A stretch of 38,647 bases of DNA from Candidatus Iainarchaeum sp. (GTDB lineage: Archaea; Micrarchaeota; Micrarchaeia; Anstonellales; Bilamarchaeaceae): contig JAQTME010000010.1 in NCBI GenBank assembly GCA_028714535.1, forward strand, positions 1 through 38,647. Reading direction: 5' to 3'. The translations under genes and the position numbers were made by a program. Below, piece after piece: positions 14,247-22,900 of this stretch. How positions within the stretch are numbered: position 1 is the first letter of the stretch; each line of letters begins with the position of its first letter. A model generated the notes under the pieces. It was given only the letters and a program-made list of their open reading frames with translations. It was not told the DNA's origin and ran no database searches.

Positions 14247-15104
14247 TCATTTCTTCTCCGCGCCTTCAAGAGCCATCCCCTGCCTGAGGGCAGAGGTGAG
14301 AAGCTGCTCTATCGAGCTCGATGAGTATACGCCGGCGTTCAGCGCGAGGCTGACCGACTGCCTGAATGCGCCACCCAGGAGCATCCCTATGTTCTGGGAC
14401 GTCGGGTAGCCAGTGTTTATGGAGAAATTCACGGCCTGGGAGAGTGACATGGACAGGTCCGGCACTATGGTGTCGCCCATGTCCAGCAGCTCCTTTGAGT
14501 AGCTGTACTCGCCGTCGGAGGCGGTTATCATGTTCGCCATCATCTCGAACGGCATCACGCCCAGCGTCTGGAGCGCCTTGACCTTCGGCGCGGTGAGCTT
14601 CTCGCCCGCCTTGGCGACCGTGCTCTCCTTGGTCACGGCTATCTTGCCGGCCTTTATCTGGACGTTCAGCCCGCCCGCCTTGAGCTCGGAAAGCGCCGGG
14701 CCTGGCGGAAGGTCTGTTTCGCCCTCAGGGACTATTATGTCCGCGGTTGCGATGTCGCCGACTTTCGCAGCCCTCTTCTTCCTGTGCTGCTTGAAGAACG
14801 TGTTTATCTCGTAGGGCGAGTGGTTGGTGTATATGAGCGCGACCGGCTTGTCGCAGTCCGCGACGTGCGATTTCAGCTTCGCGTTGGCCGCGAGCACGCG
14901 GCTGATGACCGGCTTTTTCAGCACCAGCACCCTTCCGCCGTCCTCGCGTATCTTCTTCCTGAGCGACTGGAACAGCGCCGTGGGCAGCTTCCTCAGGTCG
15001 AGCAGGGCCACGGTCTTGTACTTCTTCATGTCGCCTATGGCGTCGTTAACCTGCTCTATCTTCTCCTTCACCGCCTTCCTTTTCGTGTCAACCTTGTATG
15101 CCAT
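14247..15104 (-). CDS. rpl10: Ribosomal protein P0/L10
   Basis: This 285-aa protein forms the base of the ribosomal stalk. The N-terminal rRNA-binding L10 domain (KTVALLDLRKLPTALFQSLRKKIR, with VLKKPVISRVL) is followed by the archaeal/eukaryal insertion domain (DIIVPEGETDLPPGPALSELK) and the P1-binding helices. The C-terminus (RQGMALEGAEKK) lacks the charged tail and final GLASLFG-like tip found in most archaeal P0, so the factor-binding tip is supplied only by L12. I chose the ATG at 15104, with GGTG six bases upstream. The L1 stop is 10 bases before. Confidence 0.95.
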   Translation of the reverse strand: MAYKVDTKRKAVKEKIEQVNDAIGDMKKYKTVALLDLRKLPTALFQSLRKKIREDGGRVLVLKKPVISRVLAANAKLKSHVADCDKPVALIYTNHSPYEINTFFKQHRKKRAAKVGDIATADIIVPEGETDLPPGPALSELKAGGLNVQIKAGKIAVTKESTVAKAGEKLTAPKVKALQTLGVMPFEMMANMITASDGEYSYSKELLDMGDTIVPDLSMSLSQAVNFSINTGYPTSQNIGMLLGGAFRQSVSLALNAGVYSSSSIEQLLTSALRQGMALEGAEKK

Positions 15105-15114
15105 GAACATCACC

Positions 15115-15747
15115 TTACAGTGCCCTCGCGGGCCTGCCCATCGTCAGCTTGACGTAGATGGACTTGATGTTGCCGTCGGTCACCTTGTTCTTGACCGCGT
15201 CGTACACCGCCTCTGCATTCTCCAGCAGGTCCGCGTGGCTCATGGCCTCGGTGCCTATGAGCGCCTGCGCCGTGGGCAGGTACCTGCCCTTGGAGACGAT
15301 CCTTACCGACCGTTTCGACCTGTCTATGAGCTCCCTGATGTTGCCGATGATGGGCTTGGGCAGCTTGCCCCGCTTACCGAGGTACTGGCCCAGCGACTTG
15401 GCCACCTGGCCCATCAGGTTGGGCTGTGCGAGCAGGAAATAATGGTCCGCGAGGTCCGTGACCCTCTCCTTGGCTGCGTATCCGGGCAGCTCCGCCGGCG
15501 CTATTATCAGGTCCGCGCCGGCCTTCTTGGCCTCGTCGGCCATGGAGCCCTCGGCTATGACCGCCGACTTCAGCTCCTTGCCCCCCTTGCCCTTCGGCAG
15601 GGCTATGTCGAGGTTGAGCCTGTTCTCGCTCTTCGCGAAGTCGATGCTCCGCATGTTGATTATGAGCTCCACGCTCTGCTTGAACTTCTTCTTCTCCTTG
15701 TCTTCCAGTGCCTTGTGTATGGCATCCACGAGTTTCTTCCTGTCCAT
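15115..15747 (-). CDS. rpl1: Ribosomal protein L1
   Basis: This 210-aa L1-stalk protein binds 23S rRNA and, in many archaea, its own mRNA. The sequence matches archaeal L1 throughout (LDIALPKGKGGKEL, PNLMGQVAKSLGQYLGKRGKLPKP, TDGNIKSIYVKLTMGRPARAL). I chose the ATG at 15747, about 10 bases after GGAGGG; a TTG at 15756 is too close to that site. It heads the L1-L10-L12 operon. The usual archaeal partner L11 is not upstream here; instead eL41 and its own promoter precede it. Confidence 0.95.
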   Translation of the reverse strand: MDRKKLVDAIHKALEDKEKKKFKQSVELIINMRSIDFAKSENRLNLDIALPKGKGGKELKSAVIAEGSMADEAKKAGADLIIAPAELPGYAAKERVTDLADHYFLLAQPNLMGQVAKSLGQYLGKRGKLPKPIIGNIRELIDRSKRSVRIVSKGRYLPTAQALIGTEAMSHADLLENAEAVYDAVKNKVTDGNIKSIYVKLTMGRPARAL

Positions 15748-15756
15748 GATAAGCAA

Positions 15757-15818
15757 CCCTCCTACTCGCCGAGTAGTGATGACGGGTGAAACGTTAATCC
15801 GGCGATGATTTTATAAAG
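15757..15818 (-). promoter_or_regulatory. L1 operon promoter and hairpin leader
   Basis: The TATA box CTTTATAAA is at 15810-15818. The leader of about 40 bases ends with a perfect 6-bp hairpin, CTACTC-GGC-GAGTAG (15762-15776), which directly abuts and overlaps the Shine-Dalgarno GGAGGG (15757-15762). A structure here could control ribosome access. Archaeal L1 is known to repress its own mRNA, though the described site in Methanococcus is inside the coding region. Confidence 0.5.
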
Positions 15819-15831
15819 ATGCCGCCGGACG

Positions 15832-15945
15832 CTAGAGCTCGCCTACGCGCCGCTTCATCTTCCTCTTGAGCCGCTTGCGCTTCTTCTTCACCCATTTCCA
15901 GCGCATGCGGTTCTTCTTCTTCCATTTCCTAGGCTTTGAACCCAT
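15832..15945 (-). CDS. rpl41e: Ribosomal protein eL41 (very small, highly basic)
   Basis: This 37-aa protein is almost entirely Lys, Arg and Trp. The segments KPRKWKKKNRMRWKWVKKK and KRLKRKMKRR match the archaeal eL41 pattern I recall from Thermococcales (PRKWKKKGRMRWKWIKK). eL41 sits at the bridge between ribosomal subunits. The start is supported by GGAG seven bases upstream and a TATA-like element near 16011-16018. It lies between the L1 operon and the Mut7-C RNase/S10 genes, on the same strand. Confidence 0.85.
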   Translation of the reverse strand: MGSKPRKWKKKNRMRWKWVKKKRKRLKRKMKRRVGEL

Positions 15946-16009
15946 AATAATTCTCCATGTGAGCAAATGACATTGCACGATTCGCGGATTTGATATTTGA
16001 TGCTCGCTC

Positions 16010-16510
16010 TTAAATATCTTTCGTCTCCGTCCCGCCCTGGGGCAGCTCCAGCAGCGCCCTGACCCGTTCGTACACGCGCGTTATGTTCCTCCAGTGGCTG
16101 CCTTCCCAGTATACCTTCCCGCAGGAGGCGCACTTCCAGAACCTCTGCTGCGCGTCCGCCACTGTCTCCGGCACGTCGTCTTTCACGCTGGCCGCGTCCA
16201 CGACGGCCAGTTCGCCGTTGCACTTGGGGCACCGCGTCCTCTCCGGGAAAGTCATCCGCACGCCCGTGTCCCGTATTATCTGGGCTACCTGCTCCTCGCG
16301 GCTGTCGGTTTTCAGGAAAATGCACTGCACGCCCTGCTTCTGGCACCTGCCGAACAGCTCCATGTCCTTCGTTACTAAAACGAGCTTGCCCTTTTTCGCG
16401 TATTGGAGCAGCCAGGTGTCGCTTTTGCCTGTTATGAACTGCGTGTCTATGCCCAAAACCCTGCACCACGACGCGGTGCGCTTGAGCATCTCATCTAGAA
16501 GTATTGCCAT
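16010..16510 (-). CDS. Mut7-C family PIN-like RNase with zinc ribbon
   Basis: This 166-aa protein begins with the DUF82/Mut7-C RNase fold: LLDEMLKRTASWCRVLGIDT, then DTWLLQYAKKGKLVLVTKDMEL, with conserved Asp residues in place for a PIN-like active site. The C-terminus carries a zinc ribbon (CPKCNGEL, then CASCGKVYWEGSHW). Eukaryotic Mut-7 uses this domain in RNA silencing; the archaeal stand-alone forms have no settled role. I chose the ATG at 16510: the S10 stop overlaps it in TGATG, so translation is coupled to S10. A role in RNA turnover linked to ribosomes is an inference from this position. Confidence 0.85.
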   Translation of the reverse strand: MAILLDEMLKRTASWCRVLGIDTQFITGKSDTWLLQYAKKGKLVLVTKDMELFGRCQKQGVQCIFLKTDSREEQVAQIIRDTGVRMTFPERTRCPKCNGELAVVDAASVKDDVPETVADAQQRFWKCASCGKVYWEGSHWRNITRVYERVRALLELPQGGTETKDI

Positions 16511-16815
16511 CAGCTGAGTGATACCTTGACGAAGACGTTGGTCGGGACCTTTATCCTGAGGATCTGCTTTATGTACTTCTCGTCCCCTTCCACGTCGCAC
16601 AGGCGCTTCGAGACGCGCTTCTCCCAGTGCTCGTAGGTGTCGGTCCCGTCGCCGCAGGGCGTGCGCCTGCAGGAGATCTCAAGCTTGCGCCTCGGCATCC
16701 TTATGGGGCCCGTGAACTTCATGTTGAGCACCTTTGAAAGCTCCTTTATCTGTGCCACTACGTTGTCGAGGTCCGCAGGACGCTCTCCACTGAGCCTGAT
16801 TCTGATTTTTGTCAT
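16510..16815 (-). CDS. rps10: Ribosomal protein S10
   Basis: This 101-aa uS10 is full length. IRIRLSGERPADLDNVVAQIKELSK, GPIRMPRRKLEISCRRTPCGDGTDTYEHWEKR and a C-terminal KVPTNVFVKVSLS fit the archaeal protein. In most archaea the gene follows elongation factor 1-alpha; here it starts its own transcript with a TATA box at 16867-16875 and GAGG eight bases before the ATG, and is followed by an overlapping Mut7-C RNase gene. Confidence 0.95.
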   Translation of the reverse strand: MTKIRIRLSGERPADLDNVVAQIKELSKVLNMKFTGPIRMPRRKLEISCRRTPCGDGTDTYEHWEKRVSKRLCDVEGDEKYIKQILRIKVPTNVFVKVSLS

Positions 16816-16866
16816 GTTATACCTCTGAATAGCGAGAATTTGCGAGAGTTATAGTAATAACAAAGT

Positions 16867-16966
16867 TATTTAAAGTTGCCTTGGCGGCCGGGGCGCTTCT
16901 CCGGCGCCAAATCAGCACAAAAGGCAACTTTTGCCTCATTTATATACTTTCCATAACATTTAAAAC
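16867..16966. promoter_or_regulatory. Divergent promoters with a large inverted repeat
   Basis: The S10 TATA box (CTTTAAATA, minus, 16867-16875) and candidate TATA boxes for the 16997 gene (TTTATATAC 16939-16947; ATTTAAAAC 16958-16966) flank a structured segment. AAGTTGCCTT (16873-16882) and AAGGCAACTT (16921-16930) form a perfect 10-bp inverted repeat. A GC-rich imperfect hairpin lies inside, and the right arm can also pair with the next bases (GGCAA-CTT-TTGCC, 16923-16935). The left arm overlaps the S10 TATA box. Confidence 0.5.
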
Positions 16967-16996
16967 AACGTCGGTGGCTATATCAGAGTGATTAAT

Positions 16997-17347
16997 ATGC
17001 CTGAAGGCAACGACCTCGCGGTTTTCCATTCACGGACGCCATTGAACGACTTCATCCATAGGCAGCCCAGGCTCTTCAGCCACACGAACGTCGGCTGGGG
17101 AGAGGGAGGCCTTATGTCCCTGGTCGAGCCAGGAGCCATGCAGGCCCGCAGGCGCCTTAACAGCATCCCTGACGTGTCCCTCAGGTACAACTGTGAATGG
17201 GGCGGTTCATCGGACACCGCAGCCAGACGGGATATCGCCCCCCTGCAGAGACATCTCGCGGCCTTGAGCTTCAGAAACCGCACCTCTTCGGTCCGCGCTA
17301 CACAGGTACAGGCCGCGGCCCCGCTCGCCCTGGCAATCCGCAAGTGA
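16997..17347 (+). CDS. Orphan basic protein, function unknown
   Basis: This 116-aa, Arg-rich protein has a short Ala/Leu-rich C-terminal half and no signal peptide; I do not recognise it. The first ATG in a good context is 16997; the frame also has a GTG at 16988. The bases just upstream (ATCAGAGTGATTAAT) resemble those in front of the 2858 orphan gene (ATCAGAGTAATTAT), and the TATA-to-ATG distance (about 35) is the same. It lies between S10 (divergent) and the carbamoyl phosphate operon. Confidence 0.45.
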   Translation: MPEGNDLAVFHSRTPLNDFIHRQPRLFSHTNVGWGEGGLMSLVEPGAMQARRRLNSIPDVSLRYNCEWGGSSDTAARRDIAPLQRHLAALSFRNRTSSVRATQVQAAAPLALAIRK

Positions 17348-17354
17348 AAGAAAT

Positions 17355-17364
17355 CTTTATAAAC
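17355..17364 (+). promoter_or_regulatory. TATA box of the argF-like/car operon
   Basis: CTTTATAAAC lies about 60 bases before the ATG at 17423, leaving a leader of some 35 bases with purine-rich GAGAGGCGG before the start. Confidence 0.6.
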
Positions 17365-17422
17365 AGCCGCTGGGATAATACCTCCTAGTTCTTAGCAATA
17401 CAAGCGGGAGAGAGGCGGTAGC

Positions 17423-18385
17423 ATGCAGGTAAAGCACTTAGTGACACTGAAGGATTACGATGGGAGCTGGATACGCAGGAACACGGGCCTCGCTATCCGC
17501 ATCAAGGAAGACATGAAGCCCGGCGGCAGCATCATGAGGAGCTCGTCCTCCTACAGGAATAAGCTTGAAGGCAAGCGGCTGGTGTCCCTTTTCGAGAAGC
17601 CGTCGCTGCGGACGCGGGTGTCGTTCGCGTTCGGCATGCCCCTGCTGGGCGGCTTCGCCGAGACCATAGACACCAAGGGCATGCACTTCGCCACCTCCGA
17701 CGCGGTGGCCGAGATAAAGTCCCTCTCCTCACTGTGCGACATAATAATGATAAGGCCGCTGAAGCACGCCACAGTGGCGCTGTTCGCGCAGCACAGCACG
17801 GTGCCCGTGATAAACGGGCTGTCGGAATCCGACCACCCATGCCAGGCGCTGGCGGACGTCATGACCATACACGAGATGAAAGGGACGCTCGAAGGCGTGA
17901 AGGTCGTATACCTGGGCATAGCGAACAACGTGAGCAACTCGCTGTCGCTCGCATGCGTGGAGAGCGGCGCACAGTTCGTCCTGTGCACCCCGCCCGGGGA
18001 AAAGGGAAGGGACCCGGACGCGAAAGACCCGGCGCTCATGGCGCGCCTGAAGGCGAGCGGCCGCTACACAGAAGAGCCCGATGTGGCCAAGGCGGTGAAG
18101 GGCGCCCACATATTATATACCGACACGTGGGTGAACATGGAGCACCTCGGCAATGCGGAGCTGCTGGCAGCGCGCAAGGAGCTCCTTATGCCCTACCAGC
18201 TCAACAAGAAGGTCATGGAAATGGCAGGCCCGAAGGCGCTGTCCATGCACGACCTGCCCGCGCACACAGGCCTTGAGATAGACGAATACGCGCTCCACGG
18301 GCCGCGTTCCATAGCGTTCAGGCAGGCAGAGAACCGCATGTGGGCGCAGATGGCAGTGATGATACGTTTGCTGGGTGAAGAATAG
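17423..18385 (+). CDS. argF: Ornithine carbamoyltransferase-family enzyme with altered substrate motifs
   Basis: This 320-aa transcarbamylase transfers the carbamoyl group of carbamoyl phosphate to an amine. The carbamoyl-phosphate site is present but reads PSLRTRVSF instead of STRTR, and HPCQALADVMTI is the ornithine-type HPxQ motif. GIANNVSNSL matches the OTCase nucleotide-like turn. The substrate side is unusual: TDTWVNMEHLG replaces D-x-W-x-S-M-G, and MHDLPAHTG replaces HCLP, losing the Cys that contacts ornithine. So the fold and carbamoyl-phosphate use are secure, but ornithine as acceptor is not. The next gene, carA, starts right after its stop, so product channelling is plausible. Confidence 0.8.
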   Translation: MQVKHLVTLKDYDGSWIRRNTGLAIRIKEDMKPGGSIMRSSSSYRNKLEGKRLVSLFEKPSLRTRVSFAFGMPLLGGFAETIDTKGMHFATSDAVAEIKSLSSLCDIIMIRPLKHATVALFAQHSTVPVINGLSESDHPCQALADVMTIHEMKGTLEGVKVVYLGIANNVSNSLSLACVESGAQFVLCTPPGEKGRDPDAKDPALMARLKASGRYTEEPDVAKAVKGAHILYTDTWVNMEHLGNAELLAARKELLMPYQLNKKVMEMAGPKALSMHDLPAHTGLEIDEYALHGPRSIAFRQAENRMWAQMAVMIRLLGEE

Positions 18386-19447
18386 ATGAAGGCAGTGCTC
18401 GCGCTCAAGGATGGCACGGTGATCCATGGAACAGGATTCGGAGCCATCGCAGAGAACGTGGGCGAGCTCGTCTTCAACACGTCCATGACCGGGTATGAGG
18501 AGGCATTGACAGACCCGAGCTACGCAGGCCAGATACTCCTCATGACCTACCCGCTAATAGGCAACTACGGCATAAACGGCAAGGACCGCGAAAGCAATCG
18601 CATCCACCCGCCCGGCTTCGTCGTCCGCGAGCTGAGCCGGGACTACGAGCACAGGCAGGCGAACGCCTCACTCGACGCGTTCCTGAAGCAGTCCAGCGTC
18701 CCTGGCATGCAGGGCATCGACACGCGCTTCCTCGTCCGCCATATCCGCGAGAAGGGCGTGATGCCGGCGATTATTGCGACCTCTGAAAAGGACATAGACG
18801 TGAAAAGACTCGTCGAACGCATGAACAGGTTCGACTACTCGTCAGTGGATTTCGTGAAGGAAGTCACGGTGAAGAAGGCGCAGGTGCTGAACAAGGGCGG
18901 AAAAAAGAAAGTCGTGCTCATCGATTACGGTGCGAAGGCCGGCATAGCGCGCGAGCTCGTCGCGCGCGGGTGCGAAGTGCACATCCTGCCCGCGTCCGCG
19001 AGCGCCGGGGACGTGAAGGCGCTCGAGCCGCACGGCGTGGTGCTGTCCAACGGGCCGGGCGACCCGGCGATACTGAAATACGCGCATGAAACCATACGCG
19101 GCCTTGAAGGGTACAGGCCGATGTTCGGCGTGTGCCTGGGCAACCAGCTCATCGCGCACGCGTTCGGCGGCGACACGTTCAAGCTCAAGTTCGGGCACAG
19201 GGGCGCGAACCACGCAGTTCTCGATGTAAAGGCGAACAAAACGTCCATAACCACGCAGAACCACGGCTTCGCAGTAGGAAAAGTGCCCAAAGGCTTCGAG
19301 GTTTCCCACATAAACGTGAACGACCGGAGCGTGGAAGGCCTGCGCAGCGGCAACAAGGCCGTCTTCTCGGTGCAGTACCACCCCGAAGCCACGCCAGGGC
19401 CGCACGACTCCAGATACCTGTTCGACGAATTCATGAAGATGATGTGA
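18386..19447 (+). CDS. carA: Carbamoyl phosphate synthase, small (glutaminase) subunit
   Basis: CarA hydrolyses glutamine and passes ammonia to CarB. The 353-aa protein has the N-terminal CarA-specific domain (FNTSMTGYEEALTDPSYAGQIL) and a class I glutamine amidotransferase domain with LSNGPGDP, nucleophile Cys250 in FGVCLGNQ, and His332/Glu334 in YHPEATPGPHDS. The ATG directly follows the stop of the carbamoyltransferase gene, with GGGTGAA inside that gene's end as a ribosome binding site. Confidence 0.97.
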   Translation: MKAVLALKDGTVIHGTGFGAIAENVGELVFNTSMTGYEEALTDPSYAGQILLMTYPLIGNYGINGKDRESNRIHPPGFVVRELSRDYEHRQANASLDAFLKQSSVPGMQGIDTRFLVRHIREKGVMPAIIATSEKDIDVKRLVERMNRFDYSSVDFVKEVTVKKAQVLNKGGKKKVVLIDYGAKAGIARELVARGCEVHILPASASAGDVKALEPHGVVLSNGPGDPAILKYAHETIRGLEGYRPMFGVCLGNQLIAHAFGGDTFKLKFGHRGANHAVLDVKANKTSITTQNHGFAVGKVPKGFEVSHINVNDRSVEGLRSGNKAVFSVQYHPEATPGPHDSRYLFDEFMKMM

Positions 19448-19452
19448 TTGAC

Positions 19453-19896
19453 ATGGCTGAAGACAAACCAAAGGCTGAAAACAACGTGAAGTGCAGCTTC
19501 TGCGGCAACGAGACGTTCTGCGAGCGGTGCGCCGCGGACAAGTCCGGCGTCGAGAAGTTCGAGCACATATGCTACGACTGCTACACCCGCATGGGCTCGC
19601 AGGTGCCGCCGGAAATCCAGGAGAAGACGCACACGTGCATACCGCCGGAAAAGGCGGCCGAGGAGTTCGGGAGGTTCCTGGACAGCATGACCGGCCGCGC
19701 GTTCGAAGAGCTGTGGAACCAGGAGAAGAAGAAGCTCCGCGAGATGTCCAAGCAGGAGCTCGCGCAGGCGTCATTCTTCGAGGGCGCGAGGTTCATGTTT
19801 CAGATGATGCAGAAGCTGCAGCAGCCCGAAGAGGGAGAGGCGAAAGAGGGCGGTGCGCAGAAAAAGGAAGGCGGCCAGAAAGAAGGGAAGAAATAA
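19453..19896 (+). CDS. Zinc-binding protein of unknown function between carA and carB
   Basis: This 147-aa protein begins with a short disordered segment and then a Cys-rich module: CSFCGNETFC, ERCAAD, CYDCYTRMG and a later THTC, enough for one or two zinc sites. The middle is helical and acidic-basic (KAAEEFGRFLDSMTGRAFEELW). The C-terminus is a Lys/Glu/Gly-rich low-complexity tail. It starts five bases after carA and ends 13 bases before carB, so it is an integral member of the operon. I do not know the family. An accessory or regulatory role with the synthase is an inference from position. Confidence 0.75.
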   Translation: MAEDKPKAENNVKCSFCGNETFCERCAADKSGVEKFEHICYDCYTRMGSQVPPEIQEKTHTCIPPEKAAEEFGRFLDSMTGRAFEELWNQEKKKLREMSKQELAQASFFEGARFMFQMMQKLQQPEEGEAKEGGAQKKEGGQKEGKK

Positions 19897-19909
19897 CCGG
19901 AGACAGGCG

Positions 19910-22900
19910 ATGGAAAAACCGAAGAAAGTCCTGGTGATAGGCTCAGGGCCGATAGTCATCGGCCAGTCGGCCGAGTTCGACTACTCCGGGACGCAGGCGT
20001 GCCGGGCCCTGCGCGAGGAGGGCGTCAAGGTCGTCCTCGTCAATTCCAATCCCGCCACCATCCAGACGGACAGGGACACCGCAGACTACGTATATATAGA
20101 GCCGCTCACCGCCGGAGTGCTTGAAAGGATAATAGAACGCGAGAAGCCGGACGGCATAATAGCGACCATGGGCGGCCAGACCGGGCTCAACCTCTCGATG
20201 GAGCTCGCAAGAAAGGGCATCCTAAAGAAACACAGCGTCCGTTTCCTCGGAACAGGCGCGGACGCCATAGAGGCCGCAGAATCGCGCGAGAAGTTCAACA
20301 GGCTCATGGAAAAGATACACGTGCCGATACTGCCGGGGAAGGTCGTCAACGACGCCGAAAGCGCCGCTAAGTTCGCCAACGCGAACGGCTATCCGGTCAT
20401 AATACGCCCCTCCTTCACGCTGGGCGGCACGGGCGGCGGCACCGCATACGACGAAACCGGACTCAGGAAGATAATGGAGCTCGCACTGAGATTGAGCGCG
20501 ACCGGCGAGGCGCTCGTGGAGAAGAGCGTCATCGGCTGGGGCGAGTTCGAATACGAGGTCATACGCGACTCGCGCGGCAACGCGCAGGTGATCTGCAACA
20601 TGGAGAACGTGGACCCGATGGGCATCCACACCGGCGAGAGCATAGTCGTCGCCCCGTCGCAGACGCTCAGCGACCGGGACCACCAGGTGCTACGCGACGC
20701 GTCGCTGCGCATAGTGCACGCCATCGGCATAGAAGGCGGCTGCAACGTCCAGCTTGCCATGAACCAGGACACAGGCGACTACGTCGTCATAGAGGTCAAT
20801 CCCAGATTATCCCGTTCCTCGGCGCTGGCGTCCAAGGCGACAGGATATCCCATCGCGCGCGTTGCCACGAAAATAGCGCTGGGGCACAGCCTGCCCGAAA
20901 TACGAAATGCGATAACAGGCACTTCCGCGGCGTTCGAGCCGGCACTGGACTACTGCGTGGTAAAAATCCCGCGCTGGCCGTTCGACAAGTTCCCGAAGAC
21001 GTCCCGCGTCATCGGCACGCAGATGAAGAGCACCGGCGAGGTCATGGCCATAGGCAGGACCTTCCAGGAGGCGCTCAGCAAGGCCCTGCGCAGCCTTGAG
21101 ATAAAGCTGCCGGCTAACCTGAATCCGGACGAGCACCTCTACCCTGCCACGGACCTGCGCGTGTTCGCGCTGCTCGAGTCGTTCCGCAGGGGCAAGACCG
21201 TGGACGAGCTGCACCAAAAGACCAGGATAAACCGCTGGTTCCTCAGCCGCATGCATGGCATGATAGGAATGGAGCGGAGGCTCCAGAAGGAAAAGATGTC
21301 AAGGCCGCTGATGCTCGACGCCAAGCGCAGCGGGTTCCCGGACGCGCAGATAGCCGCGCTCACGGGCGTGGACGAGCTCGCGATACGCAGCCTCCGCAAG
21401 TCCATGGGCGTCGTCCCGACGTATAAGATAGTCGATTCCTGCGCCGGCGAGTTCGCCGCCCTGACCCCGTACTACTATTCCGTATACGAGCAGGAGAACG
21501 AGGCCCTCCCGCTACAGGGCAAGAAGGTCGCAGTCATCGGCTCAGGGCCCATACGCATCGGGCAGGGCATAGAATTCGACTACTGCTGTTCCCAGGCCGC
21601 GTTCGCGCTCCGCGAGCTGGGCTACAAGAGCATCATGATAAACAATAATCCGGAAACAGTAAGCACGGACTTCGACTCCAGCGACCGGCTCTACTTCGAG
21701 CCGCTGACGTTCGAGGACGTGATGAACATAATCGACAACGAATCTCCGGACGGCGTCGTCGTCCAGCTCGGCGGCCAGACCAGCATAGCCCTGGCGGACA
21801 GGCTCGCATCAGCAGGCGCGAAGGTGCTGGGCACATCAATCGACGGCATAGACATAGCCGAGGACAGGGAACGCTTCAGGGAACTCGCCAACAGATTGAA
21901 AATCCCCCAGCCGCAGAACGGCACGGCGTCCAGCGAGGCGCAGGCATTGGAGGTCGCGTCGCGCATCGGCTACCCCGTCGTCGTCAGGCCGAGCTGGGTG
22001 ATCGCCGGCCGTGCGATGGAGATAGTCCGCAGCGACGACGACCTGCGCAGGTACATACACGAGGCCGTGGACGTGAGCCAGAAACGGCCGGTCCTCATAG
22101 ACAGGTACGTGGACAACGCGATAGAGTGCGAGGTGGACGCGGTCAGCGACGGGACCAATATCTTCATCGGCGGGCTGATGGAGCACATAGAGCCGGCGGG
22201 CGTGCATTCCGGCGACGCGAACATCGTGCTCCCGTCAATCCGCCTGACGGACGCTGAGAAGAAGACCATAGTGGACTACACCCACCGCATATCCGAGGCG
22301 CTGGGCGTCGTCGGGCTGGTCAACATCCAGTTCGTCGCCAAGGAGGGCGTCATATACATACTCGAGGCGAACCCGCGCGCCAGCCGCACGGTGCCGTTCG
22401 TCAGCAAGGCCATAGGCATCCAGCTCACGAAAATCGCAATGGCAGCGATGCTCGGCGGAAAGCTGCCGAAGCTGAAGCCGAAGACCGGCCATTTCGCGGT
22501 CAAGAGCGTCGTATTCCCGTTCCTCAAGCTCATGGGCACTGACATCAAGCTCGGGCCAGAGATGCGCAGCACAGGCGAGACCATGGGCATAGGCAAGACG
22601 TTCGAGATGGCCTACTACAAGGCGCTGCTCGCGGCCGGCATCCGCCTGGAGGAGGGCAAGGCGCACAGCGCGTTCCTGAGCGTGCGCGACGAGGACAAGA
22701 AGGACGTGCCGAAGCTCGCCGCGTTGCTGAAGACGCTGGGCTTCGCCATATACGGGACGCTGGGCACGGTCGGCTCGATACCCGGCGCGATAACCATACC
22801 GAAGATAGGCAAGGGCCACCCGGACGCGGTCGAGCTTATCGAGTCCGGAACAATCACGCTCGTGGTCAACACGCCGACAAGGGGCGGCGCGGCCAACACC

